NCBI GenBank assembly: GCA_936432065.2
Contig: OW386294.2
Location: 53,410,945 to 53,474,944, forward strand
Direction of reading: 5' to 3'
Length of the DNA: 64,000 nt
Origin: Rutpela maculata
Taxonomy: Eukaryota; Arthropoda; Insecta; Coleoptera; Cerambycidae
Each line of letters starts with the position of its first letter. Within the stretch, counting starts at the first letter, position 1. This document shows positions 30,955 to 40,805 of the stretch, in pieces. A program made the translations under genes and the position numbers. The notes below the pieces were generated by a model. The model saw only the letters and a list, made by a program, of their open reading frames with translations. It ran no database searches and was not told where the DNA came from.

Positions 30955-31180
30955 TCTATGTATTAGAACGAGATCTGGAACTAGATTATATTTTGATCTT
31001 ATTCCATTAAAGAGTGTGGGGGTAAATAGACAAAGGAAACATAAAATTGGAATTTAGTGTACGTACCATTTTAAAGGGTTTAAAAAAATAAAATCGAGAT
31101 TTAATGTGTGTACAAGAACCAAGGGCTTCAAAGTTTTTTTTGGCATCAGTCGCCACTACCATATCGATTCTACTATTAAT
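30955..31180. repeat. Dispersed repeat, copy of the 54-kb family
   Basis: GATCTGGAACTAGATTATAT and the following about 200 bp recur at 54107-54340 and, inverted, at 48620-48860. Unknown class. Confidence 0.65.
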
Positions 31181-31389
31181 GTAGTGTTAATATAACAATT
31201 TATTTACTTATTCAATACCTAAACTCTCAAATTTATTCGTATTAACTATTTTAGACTTCATTGGGAAACACATTGGAAATATAATCAATTTGTTGAACTC
31301 TCAGAAAAGTGGTAACATATGTGCGAAAATATGGCCTATTGATCTTTTCGGCTTGAAGAGTTTTCAGCAAGAGGTGTCAGAAAACTTAC

Positions 31390-31471
31390 CTCGCTTGTGG
31401 CTGCTAAGCGTTCATAGCGACGTCGCTTTTTAATCCTTCGATGTCGACTCTTCCTATCTTTGCGATTTTGA
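31390..31471 (-). CDS. Candidate isolated exon, basic peptide
   Basis: Minus strand, 82 nt between an acceptor-like CTCACAG and a consensus donor GAG|GTAAGT. The open frame encodes an Arg/Lys-rich peptide including RKSRHRRIKKRRRYERL. It is not part of any recognised repeat. It could be an exon of a host gene such as the candidate at 28.8-29.8 kb, or chance. Confidence 0.25.
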
Positions 31472-31545
31472 CTGTGAGACAGTCATAAAGCATGCCTGCA
31501 CTGTTTTCATGTAGAATAATTATTATATAATAGATTTAAGATAAG

Positions 31546-31696
31546 ATAAGATAATTTATTGATGTTATTTACACAATATAATGTATTTACACAAGTCAAC
31601 ACAGTAGAAAAATTTTAATCCAATTCTAAAATAAAATTCGGTAAAAGACAAACAATGTTTTTAGACAGACATACAGACTAAATCTAAATGCATGTA
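31546..31696 (-). mobile_element. LINE 3' end, left of the errantivirus-like element
   Basis: The minus strand ends with a short GATAA-type repeat tail (31546-31562) after AT-rich 3' UTR. The same LINE continues at 40239, beyond the inserted 8.5-kb element. Confidence 0.7.
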
Positions 31697-32059
31697 TGTT
31701 ATATAATATTACACGCTATCTTATTGCGACTTAGCCATAATAAACCTTCACAGGTATATCGTATTTCACGATAACAGCTTCTCTTATTAATTGCTTATCT
31801 TCAAGATATCATATTACACCTTTGTTTCTCATAACTTGTGCAGACTGCAGAACTGCAATTCCTTTGTTATATATTTTGCTTACTCAGGTTCTGTATGTTA
31901 TAAATATGACTAAACACGCTTTGTTGAATCAGTTATTAAACTCACTTAGAATGAAACACTTCTAATTATTGTAATATTCCTTCTCCAAGAGCCAACGTTG
32001 GCTCCATTAAATAAATAAACCTTTTTTAAAAAGTCATTCATGTGAACCGTGATCTAACA
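31697..32059 (+). repeat. 5' LTR of the errantivirus-like element
   Basis: It is 363 bp, from TGTTATATAATA to GATCTAACA, matching 39872-40234 with no difference seen. AAATAAATAAACC near the end may serve as polyadenylation signal. Confidence 0.95.
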
Positions 32060-32060
32060 T

Positions 32061-32080
32061 TGGCGCAGTCGGTAGGATCC
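32061..32080 (+). promoter_or_regulatory. Primer-binding site, tRNA-Ser
   Basis: TGGCGCAGTCGGTAGGATCC, one base inside the LTR, is complementary to the 3' end of insect tRNA-Ser (UCN type) including CCA. Confidence 0.85.
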
Positions 32081-32246
32081 GTAAACATCATCAGAACAAG
32101 AAGCCTAACTGGTAGTGAAGCGTAAGAGAACAAGGAGAACATCTTCAGAAGGTGCCTAACTAGTGCGTGTACATCTATTAGAACAAGGAGACCTTCCTCA
32201 CTGGTGGTGGCGGATCCCAATCCCTTGACGGACGAAGAACCTACCC

Positions 32247-32269
32247 ATGGAAACGAAACTAACGTAAGT
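32247..32269 (+). promoter_or_regulatory. Leader ATG and 5' splice donor for the env transcript
   Basis: An ATG at 32247 opens a 17-nt coding exon that ends at 32263, followed by a consensus donor GTAAGT. Its phase (two bases into a codon) matches the acceptor at 37797, so a spliced RNA would carry this ATG into the env frame. Spliced env expression is established for gypsy-type errantiviruses; here it is inferred from the matching sites. Confidence 0.7.
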
Positions 32270-32609
32270 CATTTAAGAATCATCTCGTACCATTTTTACT
32301 ATTTTATTATTTTTCGCAACTTATTTTATTAAAAGTGTATTATACTGCTAATACACTCGGCGCACAAAGCCAGTTCTCTTGTCAAAGTGAATCCATTCCT
32401 TTACAAACGCAACGAAACAAGTTCATTTAATTTTAAGTTTATTTATTTTCGTATTATACTGCTAATACGAAACATTGTGTATTATACAGCTAATATACAA
32501 TCCATTTACGCACGCAACGTAACAAGCTAATTTTAATTTAATTTATCGTATCATACCGCTGATACGCAACCAATTTTTGTCCAAGTAATTTCTAAATACA
32601 AAAAGCAAA

Positions 32610-33710
32610 ATGCCAGATAGAGCTCAACCAGAGCCAGTTCAACCAGTGCCACCGGCACCAGCCGAACAACAACAACAACAACTACAACAACAACTACAAC
32701 AACAACAGCAACCAGAGCAAATTGAGCCTTACAAGCTCTCTGAGATATTCTCTTTAATACCTGAATTTGATGGCAATGCCATAAATTTACAAACATTCTT
32801 ATATTCCTGTCATTGCTCCCAAAGCATGGCAATTGGAGATCAAAAAATTCTTTTGACCGTCCACATAAAAAATAAGTTAAAAGGCAAAGCTGCCGAATTA
32901 ATAAATTCGCGTAATCCTGGCACCTGGCCAGAAATCAAAGCACTATTGGAGACCCACTTTGGGGATTCCAGAGTTCTAACGGCCCTAATTCAGGACCTGC
33001 AGCGCATTCACCAATTGCCAGGTGAATCCGCCCTAACATTTGTTTCGCGTTTACAAACGCACAATGCAAAAATGCACGCTGCAGTGCAAAAGCAAAACTT
33101 AACATCGACGCAAAGAACCGCACAATCCGACCTCATCGAAACAATGACTTTAAATAATTTACTAACGGGCTTAGAACCAAACTTAGGCCGCATCATACGT
33201 GCCAGCAACCCTCCAAACATATTGAAAGCTGTAAGTAGAATTCGTAGAGAGCTACAACTCTCTTATTTCGAGCAACAGAAATTTCCGAAAAATAGTCCGG
33301 TCAAAAATCCCGCTTTACAACAAAAACGACCAACTTCAAATTTCCAACAAAAATTCTGTTCATTTTGCAAGCGCAATGGACATGTAATAAACGAATGTCG
33401 TACAAGGCAACAGCAACTGTCTATGCCATCGACATCAAATTTCCAGAGACCAAATTATCAAGGAAACCCAAATTTCCAAAATTTCTCTCAAAACAATCAA
33501 TTTGGTCAGAGGACATTCCCTCAAAACCAACCTAATCAACCTCAAAATAGGCCCTCAGCTATAAGGCCGAATCCAAACTTTAACCAACAAAGACCGTCAG
33601 CTATTCAACCTAACCCGAATTTTAACCGCTTTAACCAGCAAAAAGCTCATCATTTAAATTACGAACCTTACGATAACTATGCCGATCAATTTAATCAATA
33701 CAATGACTGA
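32610..33710 (+). CDS. gag of the errantivirus-like element, 366 aa
   Basis: The ATG at 32610 is preceded by AAAGCAAA. A Pro/Gln-rich N-terminus (poly-Gln coded by CAA/CAG repeats, about residues 24-39) leads into a capsid-like domain (about 45-220; FSLIPEFDGNAINLQTFLYS opening). A C-X2-C-X4-H-X4-C knuckle lies at about residues 247-260, which the best known Drosophila errantiviruses lack. The tail is Asn/Gln/Pro-rich repeats. The frame ends at 33710, but an acidic, Tyr/Asn-rich reading in another frame continues to 34030 and looks like the usual Gag C-terminus, so either indels shortened this frame or frameshifting occurs. Confidence 0.85.
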   Translation: MPDRAQPEPVQPVPPAPAEQQQQQLQQQLQQQQQPEQIEPYKLSEIFSLIPEFDGNAINLQTFLYSCHCSQSMAIGDQKILLTVHIKNKLKGKAAELINSRNPGTWPEIKALLETHFGDSRVLTALIQDLQRIHQLPGESALTFVSRLQTHNAKMHAAVQKQNLTSTQRTAQSDLIETMTLNNLLTGLEPNLGRIIRASNPPNILKAVSRIRRELQLSYFEQQKFPKNSPVKNPALQQKRPTSNFQQKFCSFCKRNGHVINECRTRQQQLSMPSTSNFQRPNYQGNPNFQNFSQNNQFGQRTFPQNQPNQPQNRPSAIRPNPNFNQQRPSAIQPNPNFNRFNQQKAHHLNYEPYDNYADQFNQYND

Positions 33711-33736
33711 TGATAATCGGGTGAATCGATTATCAA

Positions 33737-34030
33737 AATGTAAGTGACAGTTATGAAAATTACGATTTAGAAAACGCTCAAAGCTTTTCAGAGAATTATA
33801 CAGCTAATTCCCCATATGAACAGTACGAGAATTATACTGCTAATTCTCAAACGCCACAGGAGGATTATACTGTTAATCCTCAGGATTTTCGATTAGATCC
33901 GGAGTACCCCACGGATACTCCAACACAACGAACAGACCAATTCGACCAAATAACAAATCAAATACGAACGATGAATCTCAACGACAGTTTCGACCCGTCG
34001 CTGAACTTCCCGGAACAAGGGTTCATGTAG
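33737..34030 (+). pseudogene. Gag C-terminal extension in a different frame
   Basis: This frame encodes an acidic Tyr/Asn-rich peptide with repeated ENYTANS-type units and ends with TAG at 34028-34030. It overlaps the open pol frame (open from 33877), and pol lies -1 relative to it, the usual gypsy arrangement. The main gag frame is separated from it by a frame change between 33700 and 33737. Confidence 0.55.
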
Positions 34031-37000
34031 AAACGCTATCACACTCACTGTTGACCGTAAATTCAAAAAATCTATACTACATTAAAGACATCACAAACAA
34101 ATTCAAAATTCTAATCGATACTGGCGCAGGTATCTCTATCTTTAAACCAAAAACAGCGGAAAATTACAAACGAAGATTTTCAGAAAACGTAATTATACAA
34201 GGTATAACCGATCAGAAAATTACTATTAGTGAATCTGTTCTTATACCCTTTACGGATAACGATCCACATAAAGTTTACATCTACGACCTAGATATCAGTT
34301 TTGATGGACTGATAGGAGCTGACTTCCTAGAGCATTATCATTGTATCGTCGACATAAGAAATAAACGATTAATAACCAATTTTAAAACGGTCCCACTTTT
34401 CAAAGTAACCGACGATTCGTCGAAACCCGAATACGACAAAATCCAATCAAACCACAACCCTAATCAAAATAAGATCCAAATTGACGGCCGTACCGAAAAA
34501 ATTTATAAACTAAAATGTAACCTTAAAAACACTGACGCTATTTTGCAAGCGCAAGAGAATGAAAAAGTCCGTTTACCTAATGCTCTTGTTAAAGTAAACG
34601 AAAACGGAGAATTTTTAACAACAATAATCAATGCTAATGTCATCCCGAAGACTGTCGACTTTTCCAAATTAAATTTAGAACCTTTACAAAAATTTAAGTC
34701 AATTTTTAACTTAAACACGCAAAATTCTGACCAACAACTAACGACGGACAGATCCTTTGAAATCAGGAACGAATTGCGCTTGGATCATCTAAACGAAGAA
34801 GAGGCCGAAATAGTAACGCAGCTTTGTTTAGACTTTCAAGATATATTCTATTTAGAAGGAGACAATTTGACCTTTACTAATGAAATCAAACACCCTATTG
34901 ACACCGAAAATTCCCGACCGATATTCACTAAATCGTATCGATATCCTCAGGTCCATAAAGAAGAAGTTAAGTCACAAGTATCGAAAATGTTAAGTCAAGG
35001 TATTATTCAACCCTCAATCTCACCTTGGTCCTCTCCTGTCTGGGTAGTTCCCAAAAAACTGGACGCTTCTGGTAAACAGAAATGGCGCGTCGTAGTCGAC
35101 TACCGCAAACTCAACGAGGTTACAATTGGTGACAAATATCCTCTGCCCAACATTTCCGATCTTTTAGACCAACTTGGCAAATGCCAATATTTCACAACCT
35201 TAGACTTGGCTTCTGGTTTCCACCAAATCGAAATTAATCCCGCAGATATTCAAAAGACTGCTTTCACAGTTGAGAACGGTCATTATGAATTCGTGCGAAT
35301 GCCATTTGGACTCAAAAATGCTCCCTCAACCTTTCAAAGAGTTATGGATAACATCCTGTTAGGTATTCAAAATGAACGATGTCTTGTCTACATGGACGAT
35401 ATTATTATTTACTCCCCTACAATTCACGAACACATTTCCCGTCTAACTGAAGTCTTTAAACGCCTTCAAAAAGCCAACCTCAAAATTCAACCAGACAAAT
35501 GCGAGTTTCTCCGCAAGGAAGTCGCTTATTTAGGACATCTCATTACAAAAGACGGCGTAAAACCAAACCCTTCGAAAGTTGACGCTATCTTAAATTTTCC
35601 TCAACCGAAAAATCCAAAAGAAATTAAATCATTTCTAGGCTTAGCCGGATATTATAGGCGCTTTATCCCTAATTTCTCCAAGATAACCAAACCCCTAACA
35701 AAACTACTACAAAAAGACATACCATTTCTTTTCGACAATGATTGTGTAAATTCTTTTCAAAATTTGAAACAAACATTAACAACAACTCCGATATTAATTT
35801 ACCCTAATTTTGATGAACCTTTCATTCTAACCACTGATGCGAGCGCATTTGCCGTCGGCTCGGTGCTGAGCCAGGGGCCCATTGGCAAAGATTTACCCAT
35901 TGCCTATGCTTCTAGAACCTTGTGCAGTGCAGAAACTAAATATTCAACGATTGAACGCGAGCTTTTATCGATAGTATGGAGTGTAAAGCACTTTAGACCA
36001 TATCTGTATGGTAGAAAGTTCAAGCTTGTCACCGACCATAGACCACTCACCTGGCTATTCTCTATAAAAGATCCAGGAAGTAGACTTGCCCGTTGGCGAC
36101 TCAAATTAGAAGAGTACGACTATGAAATAATTTATAAACCCGGTAAAATCAATAAGAACGCGGACGCACTTTCCAGAATCAAAATTAATCATTTTTCCGA
36201 ATGTTCAAAATTCTATTCAAAAGTTCTAGCCGCGAATGACGAAGAGTCAGACGACGACGAAAACCCAGACGATAACAACGAAATCACTAACGAACAAATT
36301 TCCCGAGAATTTGAAACTTTCACCAACCTATATAAAACAACATCTTTAATTGACTATTCGAAAATCAAAGCCTCGAACAAACAACTTTTGTATCGAGAAC
36401 ATAAAGATATTATAACCTTCTTCCAACAAAATAACTTACAAGACCTACATCACAAAATTATTGAGGATATATTCGAAGAAAACCCCAAATTTCATAACGA
36501 TAAAATCAATATTGTATCGAGCAAAACAGTCAGACATAGGAGATATTTTATCATTCCCCTACCGTTTGATATCGAATCCGTAATTGAACATTTATTTTTG
36601 GTATTATTTAAAAACCAAGATGTTCTAGATCTCTCTAAGACATACTTTGTCGAAAATAACTTAGACCTCCCTATTCTTGAAATCCTATCATTCATTTTTG
36701 CGGAAAAAGACTTAAAAGTAGTAATTTGTCAAGATATCGTCAGAACTGCCGACGAAGATGAAATTCCAATTATATTGGAGCAAAATCATTTTGGTAAAAA
36801 TAATCTACACCGTGGAATAAATGAAACGATTCGAAGAATTAGAGAAAAATACACTTGGCAAGGTCTAACTAAAGACGTTGAAAATTTTATAAAAAATTGC
36901 GAAACTTGCCAAAAGACTAAAGTATGCCGGAAAAACCTTAACAACCCTCTAGTAGTCACAGAAACCCCAAGAACACCATTCGAAAGAATTAATATCGATT

Positions 37001-37785
37001 TATTTGAATTCCCAACTCGAAATTACGCTTTAACTATTCGCGACGAGTTAACTAAATTTACACAAGCCTATGCAGTCCCGGACAAATCCGCAAAATCCGT
37101 CGTAAATACCTTGTTGTTATACTTTCAACATTACGGCACACCGCTAAGAATCCATTGCGATTACGGTGGCGAATTTGACAACCGTTTGCTCAAAGATCTC
37201 TGCACCCTCTACGACATAAAACTGACGTATTCAAGCGTAGGACATCCCCAATCGAACGGATCCATAGAAAGATTTCATGCTACTCTAACTGAAATGATAA
37301 GAATTCATAAAACTGAAAATCCGAATGAACATCCTTTCACAATTTTACCATATGCAGTAATATGCTATAACAATTCAGTAAATAAAACACACGGTTTCAC
37401 CCCATACGAACTTGTATTTGGACATACGTCCAACAGACCACCTGAAACTTTGTATAACCAAAAAGAGTTAATAACCAAATACGTTAGGGATTTAAACAAC
37501 AGAATATCTCACTACTATAAAATAGCCCGTAGTCGAACGCAAGCTCAAAAGGAGAAAGCGAAAGTTCGCTTTGATAGAAATGTTCTCCAAAAACGACCCG
37601 AATACAAAATAGGTGACTTAGTTTACGTAAAAGAATCACAAATCAAAAACAAATTGCAAAACAAATTTAACGGTCCTTTTAAAATAAAAGAAATTTTTCA
37701 AAATTCTGCTACCTTATTAAACCTCGAAACGAAACAAGAAACCAAAGTAAATTTTGATAGAATGAAACCATATACTGAAAATTAA
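33877..37785 (+). CDS. pol (PR-RT-RNase H-IN) of the errantivirus-like element
   Basis: The frame is open from 33877 with no need for its own ATG if made by -1 frameshifting. From codon 34051: protease DTGAG (about residue 23), reverse transcriptase with a YMDD active site (about 447-450), RNase H (TDASAFAVGS about 595, TDHRPL about 660), an acidic spacer, integrase zinc domain ending CETCQK (about 950), catalytic core with Asp 983, Asp 1037 and Glu 1073 (a D,D35E spacing), and a C-terminal NGPFKIKEI motif. Length and domain order are complete for an errantivirus pol and no stop or frameshift is seen. Confidence 0.95.
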   Translation, partial: SSGFSIRSGVPHGYSNTTNRPIRPNNKSNTNDESQRQFRPVAELPGTRVHVETLSHSLLTVNSKNLYYIKDITNKFKILIDTGAGISIFKPKTAENYKRRFSENVIIQGITDQKITISESVLIPFTDNDPHKVYIYDLDISFDGLIGADFLEHYHCIVDIRNKRLITNFKTVPLFKVTDDSSKPEYDKIQSNHNPNQNKIQIDGRTEKIYKLKCNLKNTDAILQAQENEKVRLPNALVKVNENGEFLTTIINANVIPKTVDFSKLNLEPLQKFKSIFNLNTQNSDQQLTTDRSFEIRNELRLDHLNEEEAEIVTQLCLDFQDIFYLEGDNLTFTNEIKHPIDTENSRPIFTKSYRYPQVHKEEVKSQVSKMLSQGIIQPSISPWSSPVWVVPKKLDASGKQKWRVVVDYRKLNEVTIGDKYPLPNISDLLDQLGKCQYFTTLDLASGFHQIEINPADIQKTAFTVENGHYEFVRMPFGLKNAPSTFQRVMDNILLGIQNERCLVYMDDIIIYSPTIHEHISRLTEVFKRLQKANLKIQPDKCEFLRKEVAYLGHLITKDGVKPNPSKVDAILNFPQPKNPKEIKSFLGLAGYYRRFIPNFSKITKPLTKLLQKDIPFLFDNDCVNSFQNLKQTLTTTPILIYPNFDEPFILTTDASAFAVGSVLSQGPIGKDLPIAYASRTLCSAETKYSTIERELLSIVWSVKHFRPYLYGRKFKLVTDHRPLTWLFSIKDPGSRLARWRLKLEEYDYEIIYKPGKINKNADALSRIKINHFSECSKFYSKVLAANDEESDDDENPDDNNEITNEQISREFETFTNLYKTTSLIDYSKIKASNKQLLYREHKDIITFFQQNNLQDLHHKIIEDIFEENPKFHNDKINIVSSKTVRHRRYFIIPLPFDIESVIEHLFLVLFKNQDVLDLSKTYFVENNLDLPILEILSFIFAEKDLKVVICQDIVRTADEDEIPIILEQNHFGKNNLHRGINETIRRIREKYTWQGLTKDVENFIKNCETCQKTKVCRKNLNNPLVVTETPRTPFERINIDLFEFPTRNYALTIRDELTKFTQAYAVPDKSAKSVVNTLLLYFQHYGTPLRIHCDYGGEFDNRLLKDLCTLYDIKLTYSSVGHPQSNGSIERFHATLTEMIRIHKTENPNEHPFTILPYAVICYNNSVNKTHGFTPYELVFGHTSNRPPETLYNQKELITKYVRDLNNRISHYYKIARSRTQAQKEKAKVRFDRNVLQKRPEYKIGDLVYVKESQIKNKLQNKFNGPFKIKEIFQNSATLLNLETKQETKVNFDRMKPYTEN

Positions 37786-37797
37786 ATTTATTTTCAG

Positions 37798-39637
37798 GTT
37801 TCTCCTGCTGTTCGGATCAGCACTCTGTCAATACAAAATTATCCCAATCAATAACACCGTTGGTGTATACTACCACCAAGACACGGACATCGTGGTGACA
37901 AATGACAAATGGACTCTACTAGTGCATAAAAACATTTCATCCCTCAAACTAGCTTTTGACAAAAATCAAAATATCTTAGACAGAATCCTGTACACTCTCC
38001 ATAATGGTGATCATAAGTCAATTATTTTTACGAGTGAAATTAAAACAGACTTTAACCTTTTAACACAAATATCCAACTCTATAAAAATGAAATTTGACGA
38101 AATCTTTTCAGATACAAAAAGATATAAACGAGGAATACTTAACGGTATCGGTACAATATTCAAATCCATAACTGATAACCTAGATGCTGAAGATGGCCAG
38201 TACTATACTAATTGTATAAATAAACTAAATAATGACGAACATCAATTGGAAAACTTAATCAAAAATCAAATTTCAGTTACAACTTCTGTTATTAAAAACT
38301 TCAACTCGACTATACAAAAATTACAAATTGACGAGGAAACCTTTAACAAAGATCTCGAAGAAATAGAACACACAATTCAAACAATGACTCAAGCTATCGA
38401 GGCTGCTCACATAAAACTAAAATTTTTATACATTTCCGAACAATTAATGGCAAGCTATTTGTATATCGAAGATAATTTAAACGACATTCTAAATTCAATA
38501 ACATTTGCCAGACTAGGAATCATTCACACGTCAATCATAACCCCTAATCATTTGGTAACAGCATTACAAGAAATTTCACAGAGCTTACGAAGGAACAATT
38601 TGCCTCTCCCCATTAAATTATCGGCAGTTGCTAAGTATTTGGATATTATTGAATTACAAGCGTTTCAAATGGATTCTAACTTAGTATTTGTTTTAACAAT
38701 ACCACTTGTTGAACCCCAAAATTATAACACCTATCGCCTATATCCTATCCCGATACTTGATAACAGAACTGGTCTACATCACATTTTATCTATTTCACAA
38801 AAATATATCGCGAGAGATGATGATTCTTTGATGTTCATACCTATACAAAATTTGAAAGAATGCAAACCACTTTATTTTGGAACCAAACTATGTTCGAACC
38901 TGTTTGCCTATCCTATCGACCAAAATGCCATATGTGAAGCCAGAATACTAAAGCCATTGCCAAAACTTCCAGAGAACTGTCAAACTTCCTTCATTATTAG
39001 TCAGGGATACAACGTCCAAGAACTTGAAGACAACACATTGCTAGTAATTAATTCCGAACCACTTCACATTACCATCAACTGTCCAAAGAGAGAATCCACA
39101 ACAGAGTTAATCAACAAAAATTCCATCATCAAACTACAACCAGGATGTTACGCCTATGCAGGCATTACTAGAATACAAGCCAGTGCCAAAGACTTTTCCG
39201 AAATTAAGGACAATTCACATCCTATCCAAATTCCTTTTGAATGCTGTAATCACATGCCCGACAAAATCGAAATTCCAAAATTAAAACCTCTCAAATTAAA
39301 CAATCTCGACGTAGAAGACCTAGATATTGCTAAAAACAAATTGGACCAATATTCCAAAGACTTGGATGACCTCATAAATGAACCTTTTGTGACCAAACAC
39401 ATATCTTGGTTCACATATTTCATAATCACTCTCATCATCCTATTAGTTCTACTTTACATAACTTGTAAATGCAGAAGAAGAAGATGTGGAGCATTGCGAA
39501 TCCAACCCTCAACGGATAACCCTCCTTCACCTCCTTCAGAGCGAAGCAGAGTATTTACCAAATTTCCTAGACTGATCCCTCCAAGAAAGCGACCCGGTAT
39601 TAGACCTCAAGAAGAAGAGGACATCGAGTTAACATAG
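37798..39637 (+). CDS. env of the errantivirus-like element (main exon)
   Basis: The acceptor TTTATTTTCAG ends at 37797; the frame is open from there to the stop at 39637 but lacks an early ATG, which the leader exon at 32247-32263 would supply in phase, giving about 618 residues. Features seen: a short hydrophobic signal-like N-terminus ending SALCQ, a furin-type RYKR site followed by a Gly-rich hydrophobic fusion-peptide-like segment (about 38129), coiled-coil-like heptads after it, many cysteines in the second half, a transmembrane segment near the end (about 39405-39460) and a short Arg- and Pro-rich cytoplasmic tail. This matches baculovirus F-like Env of errantiviruses. Function as an entry protein is known for gypsy Env; here it is inferred. 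Confidence 0.9.
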
Positions 39638-39871
39638 ACTTTCATGTGGAGTTTTACCCTTGTCTATTAATTTAGACTATTGTATTTTATCCTTATTACA
39701 TTATGTAATGTTTTATTATCGCTTACCAATTTTAACTTTTACATTATTTTATTATTTTGCTTTGTATTCATTCAACATTGTTTCAATTTATTTTTGCATT
39801 ATATTCATTTAACGTTTTAACAATTTTCAAAAGTTGCTGCATAACATCAACTTTTTTATTAAGGGGGAAGT
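39638..39871 (+). other. 3' untranslated region and polypurine tract
   Basis: Pyrimidine- and AT-rich sequence between env and the 3' LTR, ending AAGGGGGAAG at 39861-39870, the plus-strand primer. Confidence 0.8.
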
Positions 39872-40234
39872 TGTTATATAATATTACACGCTATCTTATT
39901 GCGACTTAGCCATAATAAACCTTCACAGGTATATCGTATTTCACGATAACAGCTTCTCTTATTAATTGCTTATCTTCAAGATATCATATTACACCTTTGT
40001 TTCTCATAACTTGTGCAGACTGCAGAACTGCAATTCCTTTGTTATATATTTTGCTTACTCAGGTTCTGTATGTTATAAATATGACTAAACACGCTTTGTT
40101 GAATCAGTTATTAAACTCACTTAGAATGAAACACTTCTAATTATTGTAATATTCCTTCTCCAAGAGCCAACGTTGGCTCCATTAAATAAATAAACCTTTT
40201 TTAAAAAGTCATTCATGTGAACCGTGATCTAACA
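39872..40234 (+). repeat. 3' LTR of the errantivirus-like element
   Basis: It is 363 bp and equals the 5' LTR by eye; followed by TGTA. Confidence 0.95.
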
Positions 40235-40238
40235 TGTA

Positions 40239-40790
40239 TACACATATACATATTATTCTTTTTTTTTTTTTAATCAGATCAGATCAATATTACAATTTAG
40301 AAATTCCTCATAACTGTAGAATGCGTTTTCAATAAGAAACGTTTTCATCCTATGCTTGAAAGGTTTAAGCGGCAATTCTCTAATAAATATAGGCAATTTA
40401 TTGTAAAATTTTATGGCCCAATAGTTCGGTCCATTTTGAATCCTCTTTAAGCGACAGTATTTTGCAACTAAATTTTCTTTTCCCCTAGTATCATGGTCGT
40501 GGATGTCCTGATTTACTTCATAACTACCCTCATTTTTCTTAATATGCAATAAGTTCTCTAATACATAAACAGATGGAAATGTTAATATTTTATGTTTCAC
40601 AAAGGAACTTCTGCAGTCTTCCTTAAAGTTCAACTTATCCAATATCCTCACTGCCTTTCTTTGCAATCTGAAAATACGTTCGCGATTTATCCAACTTTCC
40701 AACTTGTTTCATTCAGGAGCATACGAAACCATATTTTATTTCCTTTTACTTACTGTTCAATGCAGAAATTGTGCCCTGGATTCAGAAAAA
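40239..40790 (-). pseudogene. LINE ORF2 C-terminal region, right of the errantivirus-like element
   Basis: Minus-strand frame 40702-40274 encodes FRLQRKAVRILDKL, CRSSFVKHKILTFPSVYVLE, HDHDTRGKEN, NYWAIKFYNKLPIFIREL and an AFYSYEEFL end: the C-terminus of a CR1/Jockey-like ORF2. Upstream reading to about 40790 is frame-broken. The tail lies at 31546-31696 across the insertion. Confidence 0.75.
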
Positions 40791-40805
40791 TTTGTAAATG
40801 CTTGT

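Larger units (their letters stand above)
31697..40234 (+). mobile_element. Errantivirus-like Ty3/gypsy element with gag, pol and env, full length
   Basis: An 8,538-bp element with 363-bp LTRs in which I see no difference, flanked by TGTA (31693-31696 and 40235-40238). It has a tRNA-Ser primer site, gag, a 1,244-codon pol without stops, and env with a fusion-protein architecture. The tRNA-Ser primer is shared with 17.6/297-type errantiviruses. Identical LTRs and open frames imply a very recent insertion, possibly still active. It entered a minus-strand LINE. It is an endogenous insect errantivirus by structure; whether it forms infectious particles is not shown. Confidence 0.95.
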
